From positions 2,170,001 through 2,234,000 of the forward strand of contig NZ_CP098401.1 of the NCBI RefSeq assembly GCF_023674425.1: 64,000 bases of DNA, read 5' to 3'. A program made the position numbers and the translations under genes. This DNA is from Sphingomonas donggukensis (GTDB lineage: Bacteria > Pseudomonadota > Alphaproteobacteria > Sphingomonadales > Sphingomonadaceae). The notes beneath the pieces are model-generated. The model was given only the letters and a program-made list of their open reading frames with translations, did no database searches and was not told the origin of the DNA. Shown piece by piece: positions 1-8,489 of the stretch (its first letter is position 1; each line of letters begins with the position of its first letter).

Positions 1-25
1 CGGTCGCGGCGGGATCGATCCCCAT
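1..25 (-). CDS. possible first codons of a gene cut by the window edge
   Basis: An ATG on the minus strand at 25-23 opens a frame reading Met-Gly-Ile-Asp-Pro-Ala-Ala to the window edge, 20 bp after the stop of the cpoB-like gene. In sphingomonads tilS (tRNA-Ile lysidine synthase) commonly follows ybgF/cpoB, so this may be its start. Only eight codons are visible and the ribosome site is weak, so the identity is inferred from position alone. Confidence 0.3.
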
Positions 26-44
26 GCCTAACCCGGACGCGCCG

Positions 45-1016
45 TCACTTGCACTTCTGCGCGGCGCGGCCCTTCTCGACATCGGCCTTCATGCTCGCGC
101 CGATCTTGTCGCCATAGACTTCGGTCAGCTCGGAATAGACCTTGCAGACGTCGGTCGCCGGCTTCTTCAGCTTCACCAGCGCCTGGGCGAGGTAGAATAG
201 GCTGTCGGGCGCACGCTCGCCCTCGGGCCATTTCTTGTAGCTGTCGTAGAAGGCCAGGCTGGCGAGGCTCGGCTTGCCTTCGTCCAGATACGCGCGGCCC
301 AGCAGGTTCTGCGCGAAGCTGGCGCGGCGGTGGCGCGGATATTTGTCGGCGACGGTCTTCAGCGCGGCCTCGGCCTCCGGATACAGCTTCGCGCTCCACA
401 GGCGGAAGCCATAGGTATAGCCGTCCTCTGCCGGGTCGCTGGTCGATGGCTTCTCGATCGCGGCGACGGCATCGACGCGTTCGGGATCGGCGGCAGCCGC
501 AGGCGCGGGGCGGGTCGCGACAGGCGTGGTCGCGGGCCGGGTCTGGCGCGCGGGTGCCGGTGCGGTGTTGCCGCTGGCCGCGACCGCCGCGGGCGATACT
601 GCGCCCGCCACCGGCGCGGTGGCCGCGCTCGCCGCGCCATCCTCGATCGCCTTGAACCGGGCATCGGTCGCGCGCTTGTAGGCGGCGAAGGATTCCTCGA
701 GCTGGCGGACGCGGAAATTGGCCTGTTCGACTTCGCCGGTCACGCTGCGGACACTCGATTCCAGCGCGCTGACGCGGGCGGTCAGATCGGCGACGGCGCT
801 GCCCGCGGGCGTGCCGGGCGAGTCGATCGGGGTGCGCGCGGCGGTGATCTCGGGCTCGACGATGCCACCGGCGCCGCCGGGAAACACCTTGCGCTGTACC
901 GCGCGCATCTCGCGCTCCAGTCGGTCGACGCGGCCCTCGACCGCGATCTGCGCCGTCGCGGGCGCCGCCGAAACCATCGTCAGGGCAGTCAGAGCCGCCA
1001 GCATCATCGTACGCAT
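45..1016 (-). CDS. ybgF: CpoB/YbgF-like periplasmic TPR protein of the Tol-Pal system
   Basis: The protein is about 323 aa and opens with a signal peptide (Met-Arg-Thr-Met-Met, then an alanine-rich core ending at APATAQ). An N-terminal coiled coil follows (VDRLEREMRAVQRKV and later ALESSVRSV), then a long Ala/Pro-rich linker at about 135-190. The C-terminal TPR repeats include GYTYGFRLWSAKLYPEAE and RASFAQNLLGRAYLDEGK. This is the layout of YbgF/CpoB, which links Tol-Pal constriction to peptidoglycan synthesis at division. The start was moved from an upstream GTG-type start to the ATG at 1016 because the signal peptide begins there. It lies directly downstream of the RodZ-like gene on the same strand, a typical cell-envelope neighbourhood. 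Confidence 0.85.
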   Translation of the reverse strand: MRTMMLAALTALTMVSAAPATAQIAVEGRVDRLEREMRAVQRKVFPGGAGGIVEPEITAARTPIDSPGTPAGSAVADLTARVSALESSVRSVTGEVEQANFRVRQLEESFAAYKRATDARFKAIEDGAASAATAPVAGAVSPAAVAASGNTAPAPARQTRPATTPVATRPAPAAAADPERVDAVAAIEKPSTSDPAEDGYTYGFRLWSAKLYPEAEAALKTVADKYPRHRRASFAQNLLGRAYLDEGKPSLASLAFYDSYKKWPEGERAPDSLFYLAQALVKLKKPATDVCKVYSELTEVYGDKIGASMKADVEKGRAAQKCK

Positions 1017-1079
1017 GTCACACCCCCCGGTGTCTAACCGGTTTACCATATCGCAGTTTCAGGACCGCTCCGCCAGCCG

Positions 1080-2096
1080 TCACGGTTCGTAGATGCCGTT
1101 GCCAATTACCGGCGGCGGCACGGCGACCTCGGTCGCGCGTGCGGTGGGACGCGGCGTCGGGCGCGCGCGCGGCGTGGCGCGCGCCGTCGGGCTGGCGCGC
1201 GGCGTCGGCGTCGCAGCCGGAGTCGGGGCCGATGCCACCGTCGGCGCGGCTGTCGGCGCGGCGGCGGGCGCAGGCGTCGCCGGCGCAGGCGTCGCGGGCG
1301 CTGTCGTCCCCGCCCCAGCCGGCGCGCCGCGCGCCAGCAGCGCCTGTGCATCGACCGGTACGTCCTTGATCGCACGCTTGCCGTCGCCCAGCGGCGCGAC
1401 CGCGGCGCCGTTCACCATGATCGACAGCTTGTCGGGGCGCCCGACGTTGATCATCGGCCGGTTGGCATCGGACGGCACGTCATAGCGTTCGCCCGGCGCC
1501 ATCGTCTTCATCAAGAGCGTGGTGTCGGCGGCGTCGTAGATGCGCACCCACACCTCGTCGTTGGCGGTGATCGTCACCTGCGGCGGCGCGGCGGGTGAGG
1601 TGGTGCCGGGCGCCGGCACCGGCATCGCGACCTCGGCGACCGGCGCGGACGCCGTGCCGGATGGGGTGCCGCCGCGGAACAGGTTGGTGCCGTACCACAG
1701 GAAGACGCCCGCCAGCACCAGCAGCGCGACGACGATGCCGCCGACGACGAGGCCGCGCGACGGCACGCGGCTGTTGTCCTCGACCTCGTACACCGGCGCC
1801 GCCGTCGCCGGGCGATCCCAGTCGCTCGCGATCTCGCCGCGGATTTCGTTGGCGATGGCGACCTCGTCCAGCCCGACCGCGCGGGCATAGGCCTTGCCGA
1901 ATCCGACCGCATAGGTGGTCGAGGGCAGGCTGGCGTAATTGCCCGCCTCGATCGCCTCCAGGTGGCGCTGCGGGATGCGGGTGCGCTGCGCGATATCGGA
2001 GATTTCCAGCCGCTGCGCAGAGCGTGCGTCGCGCAGGCGCTCGCCCGGGCGCATCGGCACGCGGCTCGCGGTGTCGATCGTCTCGCTCTCGCTCAT
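1080..2096 (-). CDS. RodZ-like HTH membrane protein with C-terminal DUF4115
   Basis: 338 aa. An N-terminal Xre-type helix-turn-helix domain (GERLRDARSAQRLEISDIA, residues about 15-75) is followed by one membrane segment (about 118-138, VVGGIVVALLVLAGVFLWYG). A periplasmic beta domain of the DUF4115 kind comes next, then a Pro/Ala/Thr-rich C-terminal tail. This matches RodZ, which connects MreB to the elongation machinery. The ATG at 2096 is preceded by GGAG at good spacing, which fixes the start one codon inside the longest frame. The tail is low complexity and strongly GC-rich. Functional assignment is by architecture. Confidence 0.8.
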   Translation of the reverse strand: MSESETIDTASRVPMRPGERLRDARSAQRLEISDIAQRTRIPQRHLEAIEAGNYASLPSTTYAVGFGKAYARAVGLDEVAIANEIRGEIASDWDRPATAAPVYEVEDNSRVPSRGLVVGGIVVALLVLAGVFLWYGTNLFRGGTPSGTASAPVAEVAMPVPAPGTTSPAAPPQVTITANDEVWVRIYDAADTTLLMKTMAPGERYDVPSDANRPMINVGRPDKLSIMVNGAAVAPLGDGKRAIKDVPVDAQALLARGAPAGAGTTAPATPAPATPAPAAAPTAAPTVASAPTPAATPTPRASPTARATPRARPTPRPTARATEVAVPPPVIGNGIYEP

Positions 2097-2203
2097 CACC
2101 AGCTCCAGGGCGACCGGGAAAAGCCGCCGTTTCGCTCGTGTTCCATCCTCGACGCGCTACTGTCAACGACTTGCGCGGACCCGTGCATCATCCGATCGCG
2201 CGA

Positions 2204-4480
2204 TCAGTCCAGTTCGACCCCGTGATCGCCCGCCCAGCCGCCCAGCGCCGCGCGCATGTCGGCGGGCGGCGCGGCCAGCAATTCCGCCATCGTCGCGGTG
2301 ATCGCCCCGCGGTCGAGGCTGCGCACCATCGCCTTGATCGGGCCGACAGCGGCGGGGGTGATCGACAGGCGGTCGATGCCGATGCCGATCAGCGCCATCG
2401 CTTCCAATGGCCGCCCGCCCATCTCACCGCACACCGCGACCGGCACCCCCGCCGCGCTGCACGCCTTCGCCACCCGCGCGACGAAGCGCAGGATCGCCGG
2501 GCTGAGCCAGTCGTAGCGTACCGCGAGCTTCGGGTGCGCGCGGTCGGCGGCGAACAGGAACTGGGTCAGATCGTTGGTGCCGATCGACAGGAAATCGAGC
2601 TTCGGCAGCAGGATGTCGAGCACCTCGGCCAGCGCCGGCACCTCCAGCATAGCGCCGTAGCGAACGTCGATCGGCAGCTTCTTGCCACGCGCGGCCAGCC
2701 AGGCACGCTGCGCCTCGAAGATCGCCTTCGCTTCGTCGAACTCCCACGGCTCGCTCACCATCGGGAACATGACGTTCAGCGTGCGCCCCGCCGCCGCCTC
2801 GATCAGCGCGCGCGCCTGAGCCTTCATCAACCCGCCGCGGTCGAGCGCCAGGCGCAGCGCGCGCCAGCCCATCGCCGGGTTCTCCTCCTGCTCGTCCTCG
2901 TCATGGTCGAGGTAGGGGAGCGCCTTGTCCCCGCCGATATCGACCGTGCGGAACACGACCGGGCGGTCGCCCGCCGAATCGAGCACGTCGCGGTACAATC
3001 GCTGCTGACGCTCGCGCGCGGGCATGGTGGCGGACACCAGGAACTGGAATTCGGTCCGGAACAGGCCGATGCCGTCGGCCCCGGTCAGCTCCAGCGCGGC
3101 GACGTCGTCGCGCAGCCCGGCGTTGACCATCACGGTCACGCGGTGATCGTCCTTCGTGACCGGCGGCAGCGGCTTCATCGCGGCGAAGGCGGCGCGGCGC
3201 TTCTGGCTCAGCACCAGCTTCGCCTCGAACGCTTCCTCCATCGCCTGGGTCGGGCGGACGAACACCTGCTCCGACGTGACGTCGAGCAGCAGCATGTCGC
3301 CTTCCGCCACCTCGCGCTTGATGCCCTTGGCACGGCCCAGCACCGGTACGCCCATCGCCCGCGCGACGATGATGACGTGCGCGGTCAGCGACCCTTCCTC
3401 CAGCACGACGCCCTTCAGCCGGCGGCGGTCGTACTCCAGCAGTTCGGCGGGCCCCAGGTTCTTGGCGATCAGGATCGAATCCTCGCGCAGGCCCATCTGC
3501 GCCGCGGTGCCCAGACGCCCCGAAACCGTGCGGATCAGCCGGTTCGACAGATCCTCCAGGTCGTGCATGCGTTCGCGCAGCAAGGGATCGTCGATCTCGC
3601 GCATTCTCATGCGGGTTCGCTGCTGCACGCGCTCGATCGCGGCCTCAGCGGTCAGGCCGCTGTCGATCGCCTCATTGATGCGCCGCGACCAGCCCTCGTC
3701 GTAGGCGAACATCTTGTACATCGCGAGCACCTCTTCGTGCTCGCCGCCGCCACCGAACTCGGCCTGCGCCTGCATCCGCTCGATCTGGTCCCGCATCTTG
3801 TCGAACGCGGTGTACACCCGCCGCCGCTCCGCCTCGGTGTCCTCGGCGACGGTGTGTTCGATGTGGATGCGGGGTTGGTGATACACGGCGACGCCCGCGC
3901 CCATGCCGTCGACCAGCTTGAACCCCTGGATCCGCGCGGTCGCGGTCGACTGGACGCGGATCGTGCCGCTTGCCGCACTGTCGATCAGGCCGGCGTTGGC
4001 GATCAGCTCGCTGAGCACCATCGCCACCGTCTGCAGCGCCTCGATCTCGACTTCGTCGTAGCGGCGCGGCTCGACATGCTGCACGGCGAGCACGCCGACC
4101 GCGCGTTCGCGGCGAATGATCGGCACGCCTGCAAAGCTGTGGAACCGGTCCTCGCCGGTTTCCGGACGGTACGCGAAGTCGGGATGCGACGCCGCTTCGT
4201 CGAGGTTCAGCGTCTCGACGTTCTGCGCGATCGTCCCGACCAGCCCCTCGCCCAGCGCCAGCGTGGTGACGTGCACCGCCGCCTGGTCGAGGCCGTGGGT
4301 CGCGTAGAGCTCCAGCACGCCCTCGCGCAGCAGGTAGATCGACGCGACTTCGCTCGTCAGGCCGTCGGCGACGATCTCGGTCACCGCGTTCAGTTTCGCC
4401 TGCGCGTTGGTCCGCGACGCCATCACGTCGTGGAGGCGGACGAGGATCTCGCGGGCGGAGGCGGCGGCGGTCAGCGGCAT
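2204..4480 (-). CDS. ptsP: PtsP: nitrogen-type PTS enzyme I (PEP-protein phosphotransferase with GAF domain)
   Basis: 758 aa, close to the 748 aa of E. coli PtsP. An N-terminal GAF domain (about 1-160) carries the NVETLNLDEAASHPDF-type core. The PEP-utiliser domains follow, with the phospho-accepting histidine in GSLTAHVIIVARAMGVPVLG and the PEP-binding barrel (GADGIGLFRTEFQFL, ending near CGEMGG and SIGTNDLTQF). It takes phosphate from PEP and passes it to NPr and EIIA-Ntr, a regulatory chain for nitrogen, potassium and carbon status rather than sugar uptake. It sits upstream of the rodZ-like gene on the same strand with a gap of about 107 bp. Confidence 0.95.
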   Translation of the reverse strand: MPLTAAASAREILVRLHDVMASRTNAQAKLNAVTEIVADGLTSEVASIYLLREGVLELYATHGLDQAAVHVTTLALGEGLVGTIAQNVETLNLDEAASHPDFAYRPETGEDRFHSFAGVPIIRRERAVGVLAVQHVEPRRYDEVEIEALQTVAMVLSELIANAGLIDSAASGTIRVQSTATARIQGFKLVDGMGAGVAVYHQPRIHIEHTVAEDTEAERRRVYTAFDKMRDQIERMQAQAEFGGGGEHEEVLAMYKMFAYDEGWSRRINEAIDSGLTAEAAIERVQQRTRMRMREIDDPLLRERMHDLEDLSNRLIRTVSGRLGTAAQMGLREDSILIAKNLGPAELLEYDRRRLKGVVLEEGSLTAHVIIVARAMGVPVLGRAKGIKREVAEGDMLLLDVTSEQVFVRPTQAMEEAFEAKLVLSQKRRAAFAAMKPLPPVTKDDHRVTVMVNAGLRDDVAALELTGADGIGLFRTEFQFLVSATMPARERQQRLYRDVLDSAGDRPVVFRTVDIGGDKALPYLDHDEDEQEENPAMGWRALRLALDRGGLMKAQARALIEAAAGRTLNVMFPMVSEPWEFDEAKAIFEAQRAWLAARGKKLPIDVRYGAMLEVPALAEVLDILLPKLDFLSIGTNDLTQFLFAADRAHPKLAVRYDWLSPAILRFVARVAKACSAAGVPVAVCGEMGGRPLEAMALIGIGIDRLSITPAAVGPIKAMVRSLDRGAITATMAELLAAPPADMRAALGGWAGDHGVELD

Positions 4481-4535
4481 GCATGCCGGGCTATCAGATC
4501 GCGCGCCGCCTTGCGAGCGGTTCGGACGACGCGGT

Positions 4536-5246
4536 TCAGCGTTGCATCGCGACCGTCATCGCCGTCGCCACCGGGCCGACCGGCACCACGCTCGCCACCG
4601 CGACCTGCGGCTGCCCGCGCGTGCGCCACTGCGCCGCCGCGACCTGATAGCGGGCATAGCTGTCGTAGAAGGCGGTAAACGGCGCTTGGAGCCGCGCTAG
4701 CGCTGCCGCGGCCATCGCCTGATACGCCTCGGGCGTTGCCGCCACCGCTTCGGCCAGCACCACGTCCGCCTCGGCGCAGAATGCCGCCTGCGACGTCGGC
4801 TGCGCAAAGAAATTGTAGAGCCGCGTCATCGCACCGTCGTGCTGCGGCTGCCATGCGTCGGCGTAGCGGGCGCGATATTCGGCGCGCAGCGTAACCTCGG
4901 CGGTGGTCAGCAACTCGCGCTTGCCCGCCAGCAGCGCGTTATAGGCCGCGATCCGCTGTGCATCCTGTGCGCCCCGGCAGCCGAGCGCTGCGACGTTCAG
5001 CGCCGCTCGCAGATGCCAAGCCGCTGCCGCCGGCGTTAGGTCGCGGTTGGGCGTCGCCCAGTGCCCGGTGGCATCGCGCTCGGGCAGGCGCAGCGTCGCC
5101 GCGGCCCCGGCGGGCGGGGTCGGCGCCACCAGCGGCGCCTCCAGCCCTTCCTCGGTCGGATAATAGTCGCCGGTCGCCTGCGCCGACGCGCCGTGCGCAA
5201 GCAGACCCATGGCCGCAGCCGCGGCGTACCCAAGAACCCTTTTCAT
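4536..5246 (-). CDS. secreted protein of unknown function
   Basis: 236 aa with a clear signal peptide (MKRVLGYAAAAAMGLLAHGASAQA, cleaved after ASA). The mature part is mostly alpha-helical and alanine-rich, with two cysteines (CRGAQDAQ near residue 95 and FCAEADVV near 157) that could form a disulfide. No catalytic motif was recognised. It lies upstream of ptsP on the same strand with a 55-bp gap and could be cotranscribed. I do not recognise the family; it looks like a conserved periplasmic hypothetical of sphingomonads. Confidence 0.7.
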   Translation of the reverse strand: MKRVLGYAAAAAMGLLAHGASAQATGDYYPTEEGLEAPLVAPTPPAGAAATLRLPERDATGHWATPNRDLTPAAAAWHLRAALNVAALGCRGAQDAQRIAAYNALLAGKRELLTTAEVTLRAEYRARYADAWQPQHDGAMTRLYNFFAQPTSQAAFCAEADVVLAEAVAATPEAYQAMAAAALARLQAPFTAFYDSYARYQVAAAQWRTRGQPQVAVASVVPVGPVATAMTVAMQR

Positions 5247-5348
5247 GTTGAACCCCCGTTCGTTCCCCGGAGGCAGGGTCTCAATCGCCGCTTGCCAAGA
5301 GCTGAATCGTTGCGGTGAAGATTCTGGTCACCGCGAATTTTTGCGCGC

Positions 5349-6731
5349 TTATTCGGTCAGTCGCGCGTGCGCCGCCTTCAGGTCATCGACGAAGCGGGCA
5401 TATTCCTCCTCGGCCTGCGCCTTGTCGGGCAAGCGCAGCAAATAGCTGGGGTGCACCGTAATCCACGCAGCCCCGCCATCAGGCAGCGCGATGGCGCGCC
5501 CACGCTCGCGCCCGATGGTGACGACCCGCCCCAGCAGCGATCGCGCCGCAGTCGCGCCCAGCGCCACCGTCATTTCGGGTCGGACGATCGCGCGCTCCTG
5601 ATCGATCCACCAGCGGCACGCCTCGATCTCCCCCGCATCGGGCTTCGAATGGATGCGGCGTTTGCCGCGCGGCTCGAACTTGAAGTGCTTGACCGCGTTG
5701 GTGACGTACACGCCCGCACGGTCGATCCCGGCCTCGCCCATCGCCCGGTCGAACACCTGCCCCGCCGGCCCGACGAAGGGGTGCCCCGCCAGATCCTCCT
5801 GGTCGCCGGGCTGCTCGCCGACGAACATCATCCGCGCATCGACCGGGCCTTCGCCGAACACCGTCTGCGTCGCGGGGCGATACAGGTCGCAGCGCGTGCA
5901 GCCCTTGGCCTCCTCGGCCAGCGCCGCCCAGGCCGCCGCAATATTGCCGCCCACGGCGGTTCGAGCCTTGTCGATCATCGCCACCTCCCGCGCCTGCGCG
6001 CCCGCCACCAGCGCCGGGACGAGCGCGGTTTCGGGCATGTTCTTCCAGTATTTCCTGGGCATCTCCTTCAACATCGCGCCGACCTTCAGCCGGGCAGGGT
6101 TGAAGATCGACGCGTAATAGGTTTTCCACACGTCCTCGATTGGATCGCCCTCGGGAGCATCGGTCCGCGCGGCGCCCGGCCCCTGCGCCAGCGCCTCGCC
6201 ATCCCAGTGGATCGAAACTTCGGGCGTCAGGATCGACCAGCGCATCGTCGTGAAGCGGTTGACGAAGAACCGCGCATTCTCGCGAACGATATGATGCTCG
6301 GGCTCGAACCAGGCGACGAAGCGGGTTTCCCCGTCCTGCTCGACCTCGCGAAACCGCACGAACGCACGCATCTTGTGGATGTCGCGCCGCACCGCTTTTG
6401 CCATCTCGTCCAGCTTGCGGACCAGCGGATCGGCGCGGTCGTCGACCAGCTTCGGCTGCGCCAGCACCCGCGTCAGCAGCGTGTAGAGCAGGGCGAAGCG
6501 TTGCGGATCAGCGTGGAGTACGACCGTCCGGGCCAGATCGACGAAGGCGCGGGGCACGCGGAACGCCGGCGCATGGCTTTCGACGACGCCCTCGTCCCCG
6601 AACAGATCGGCTGGGGTTTCGCCGACCTGCCACACCACGTCCGACGGCGGTACCGACGCCGCCACCAGATTGCGCGCGGCGTCCCGCCATCCGTCGAAAT
6701 CATCCTCGGCAGCGAGCGTGGCGACCCTCAC
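5349..6731 (-). CDS. DUF4130 / UdgX fusion: uracil-DNA glycosylase-superfamily repair protein
   Basis: 460 aa, a two-domain fusion. The N-terminal half (about 1-240) is the DUF4130 domain of putative DNA metabolism proteins. The C-terminal half (about 265-460) is a family-4-like uracil-DNA glycosylase with an iron-sulfur cysteine pair (GCTRC), a GEQPGDQED active-site loop, the UdgX signature KRRIH, and HPSYLLR. In characterised UdgX the histidine of KRRIH becomes covalently bound to the abasic site after uracil excision. The GTG start at 6731 overlaps the hemerythrin stop as GTGA; longer upstream frames run through that gene. The radical-SAM partner family is encoded at 9707-10951. Confidence 0.9.
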   Translation of the reverse strand: MRVATLAAEDDFDGWRDAARNLVAASVPPSDVVWQVGETPADLFGDEGVVESHAPAFRVPRAFVDLARTVVLHADPQRFALLYTLLTRVLAQPKLVDDRADPLVRKLDEMAKAVRRDIHKMRAFVRFREVEQDGETRFVAWFEPEHHIVRENARFFVNRFTTMRWSILTPEVSIHWDGEALAQGPGAARTDAPEGDPIEDVWKTYYASIFNPARLKVGAMLKEMPRKYWKNMPETALVPALVAGAQAREVAMIDKARTAVGGNIAAAWAALAEEAKGCTRCDLYRPATQTVFGEGPVDARMMFVGEQPGDQEDLAGHPFVGPAGQVFDRAMGEAGIDRAGVYVTNAVKHFKFEPRGKRRIHSKPDAGEIEACRWWIDQERAIVRPEMTVALGATAARSLLGRVVTIGRERGRAIALPDGGAAWITVHPSYLLRLPDKAQAEEEYARFVDDLKAAHARLTE

Positions 6732-7213
6732 TCGCGCTCGTCGCTCCCCGGCGGATTGGCTTCGGCGCGTTCCAGTTCCTTGGGCTTGCGATCCTCGAAG
6801 ATCTTGGCGAGTTTCGCTTCCTCGGCGTTGCTCAGGCCGTCCGACGCGGCGGGGAACATCTCTTCCTCCTCCTCGTCGATATGGTGCTCGTACTCGTGGC
6901 GCAGCTCCTTGAACTTCGCCATCCACGCACTCGACGACATGTCGATGTCGGCGAGCTCGCCCAGCATGTCGCTGATCTCCTTGTGCTCGCTGACCGAATG
7001 CACCGCATCTTCGCGCAGATCGGGCTTGCCGAGCATGGTCGCGTAGAGCGATTCCTCTTCCGCAGCGGCGTGCGCGCCGACTTCGGTGCGGAATTCGTCG
7101 AACAGCGCCTTGCGCTCGTCGCTCGCGCCGCTGGTCTCGGCCAGCTTCGCGAGCAGGGCGCGGTGGCGGTCGTGGTCCGCCTTCAGGTCGGCAAAGATGC
7201 GGGCGTCGGCCAA
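6728..7213 (-). CDS. hemerythrin-domain protein
   Basis: 161 aa. A hemerythrin-type four-helix bundle carries spaced His and Glu ligands (DHDRHRALL, VGAHAAAEEESLY, EHKEI, and YEHHIDEEEEEMF), followed by a charged C-terminal tail. Such proteins bind a di-iron centre and sense or bind oxygen, NO or metal. The start is inferred as TTG at 7213 because AAGGAG lies 7 nt upstream, and the longer frame has no hemerythrin similarity before this point. It overlaps the UdgX gene by 4 bp (translational coupling), so the two are probably one transcript. Confidence 0.85.
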   Translation of the reverse strand: MADARIFADLKADHDRHRALLAKLAETSGASDERKALFDEFRTEVGAHAAAEEESLYATMLGKPDLREDAVHSVSEHKEISDMLGELADIDMSSSAWMAKFKELRHEYEHHIDEEEEEMFPAASDGLSNAEEAKLAKIFEDRKPKELERAEANPPGSDERE

Positions 7214-7259
7214 GTGGTGTCTCCTTCGCCAGCCGTAACCGGCGACCCGCACACTTGTT

Positions 7260-8369
7260 TCACTTGCGAGTCGATTGCATGCCGGCAATCCAGCCATTGA
7301 GCAGCGCGACCCCCTCGGCATGCACGGTCGCGCGACCGAGTTCGGGCATGGCGACGCCGGGTTCGGTGCTTTCCATCCGGTAGGTCAGGATCGATCGCTC
7401 CGGGTGTCCGAGGTCGATGTCGAAATCGCGCCCGCCGGAGCCACGCCCCGCCGCGACCGGGCGCTTGCCGATGCCGCGCGCGACGGCGTCGGCCTGCTGC
7501 CAGTCGAGCCACAGCCCCGAATTCGAGGCAGCACCGCGGGCGTTGTGACAATGCGCACAATTGACCTCGAGGTACGCGCGCGCCCGTGCCTCGACCGGCG
7601 CGGCAGCGTCGTCCCATCGCGCCAGCCGTGGCGCACCGGCGGGCGCACGGTCGAGCAGCTTCGCCGCCACCAGCGCCTGCAGCCGCGCGCCGTCGTTCAG
7701 GTTACGCGCGGTCGGCCCGATCGGCGTGATCGCCCCCGACAGCGCGTGGCAATCCTTGCACTGGTTCTGGTTCGGCACGGCATAGCTGATCGTCCGCGCC
7801 TGCCCGCTCGGATCGGTGAAACTGACCGGCACGCGCGTGCCGGAGCGTTTCAGGACCGCGTCGCTCAGGTCGGCGTTCCAGACATAGGGAATCGCCACCC
7901 AGCCGCTTGCGCGGCGCAGCAGCAACCGCGTTTCGATCGGGCGAAACGCGGCGCCAGCGCCATAGCCGAACGTCTTGATGAGCGCGCTGCCGACGGGGAA
8001 GTCGAGCACGGCGCTCGCATCGTAGCGCGCGGTCTTGCCCGCGGGCACGTACATGTAGCGCTGCTTCTCGGCATAGTCGGAGAACAATGGGGTGTTGAGC
8101 GCGTAAGCGGTGACGTGGGTCGCGGGCGTGCGGGCCTTGATATCGGTGAAGAAGCGGAAGGCCGAGAGGGTGGGCGGGTATCCGTCGGCGAGGATCGCGG
8201 CGTCGTCGACCCGGCGGGCGTCGGTGGTCGCTGCGGCGAGGACGACGATCAGGCAACCGCCCGAAACGATCGCCGCTAGCCATTTCCCCGGCGAAAGCCG
8301 GGGTCCAGTTGCGACGTCTCCCGACTGGGCCCCGGCCTTCGCCGGGGAGGTGGATTTGTGGTCAAACAA
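7260..8369 (-). CDS. SO2930/HNE_0200-type diheme c-type cytochrome
   Basis: About 369 aa from a TTG start. Two CxxCH heme sites are present (QCKDCHALSG and NCAHCHNARG), preceded by a hydrophobic segment (AAIVSGGCLIVVLAAATT) that acts as signal or anchor. The HPERSILTYRME and MPELGR motifs fit this periplasmic family, which is usually encoded next to a parallel beta-helix protein, as here (8490-9668). The substrate is unknown. The 5' end is uncertain: the first 30 or so codons run through a palindromic REP-like element at 8286-8348, and no ATG or GTG with a good ribosome site lies between it and the hydrophobic segment. Confidence 0.8.
   Translation of the reverse strand: MFDHKSTSPAKAGAQSGDVATGPRLSPGKWLAAIVSGGCLIVVLAAATTDARRVDDAAILADGYPPTLSAFRFFTDIKARTPATHVTAYALNTPLFSDYAEKQRYMYVPAGKTARYDASAVLDFPVGSALIKTFGYGAGAAFRPIETRLLLRRASGWVAIPYVWNADLSDAVLKRSGTRVPVSFTDPSGQARTISYAVPNQNQCKDCHALSGAITPIGPTARNLNDGARLQALVAAKLLDRAPAGAPRLARWDDAAAPVEARARAYLEVNCAHCHNARGAASNSGLWLDWQQADAVARGIGKRPVAAGRGSGGRDFDIDLGHPERSILTYRMESTEPGVAMPELGRATVHAEGVALLNGWIAGMQSTRK
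8286..8348. repeat. REP-like inverted repeat
   Basis: CCCCGGCGAAAGCCGGGG at 8286-8303 is extended by TCCAG. The reverse of this unit, CTGGGCCCCGGCCTTCGCCGGGG, lies at 8325-8348, so each arm is a small hairpin and the pair is a larger one. This is the usual layout of intergenic REP/BIME elements in sphingomonads. It overlaps the predicted N-terminal codons of the diheme cytochrome gene. Confidence 0.8.
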
Positions 8370-8406
8370 AGCACGGCCCCACGAACGCAGCGGTGCCCCC
8401 GCGCAG

Positions 8407-8457
8407 GCGGAAACCCAGGGTTACGGGCGCTGGCACTGCCTGACTCTGGGTTCCCGC
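8407..8457. repeat. second REP-like inverted repeat
   Basis: GCGGAAACCCAG (8407-8418) pairs with CTGGGTTCCCGC (8446-8457) with one mismatch. It lies between the beta-helix gene stop and the cytochrome start, about 60 bp from the first element, so the intergenic gap holds two unlike palindromes side by side. Confidence 0.7.
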
Positions 8458-8489
8458 CTTCGGGGGAACACCGAAGGAAGATGGCCCGA

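Noticed and set aside
1595-4678. 1027-codon plus-strand frame over ptsP and rodZ
   Set aside because: Arg/Pro/Ala-rich composition, antisense to a clear enzyme I gene and a RodZ-like gene; a GC-driven shadow.
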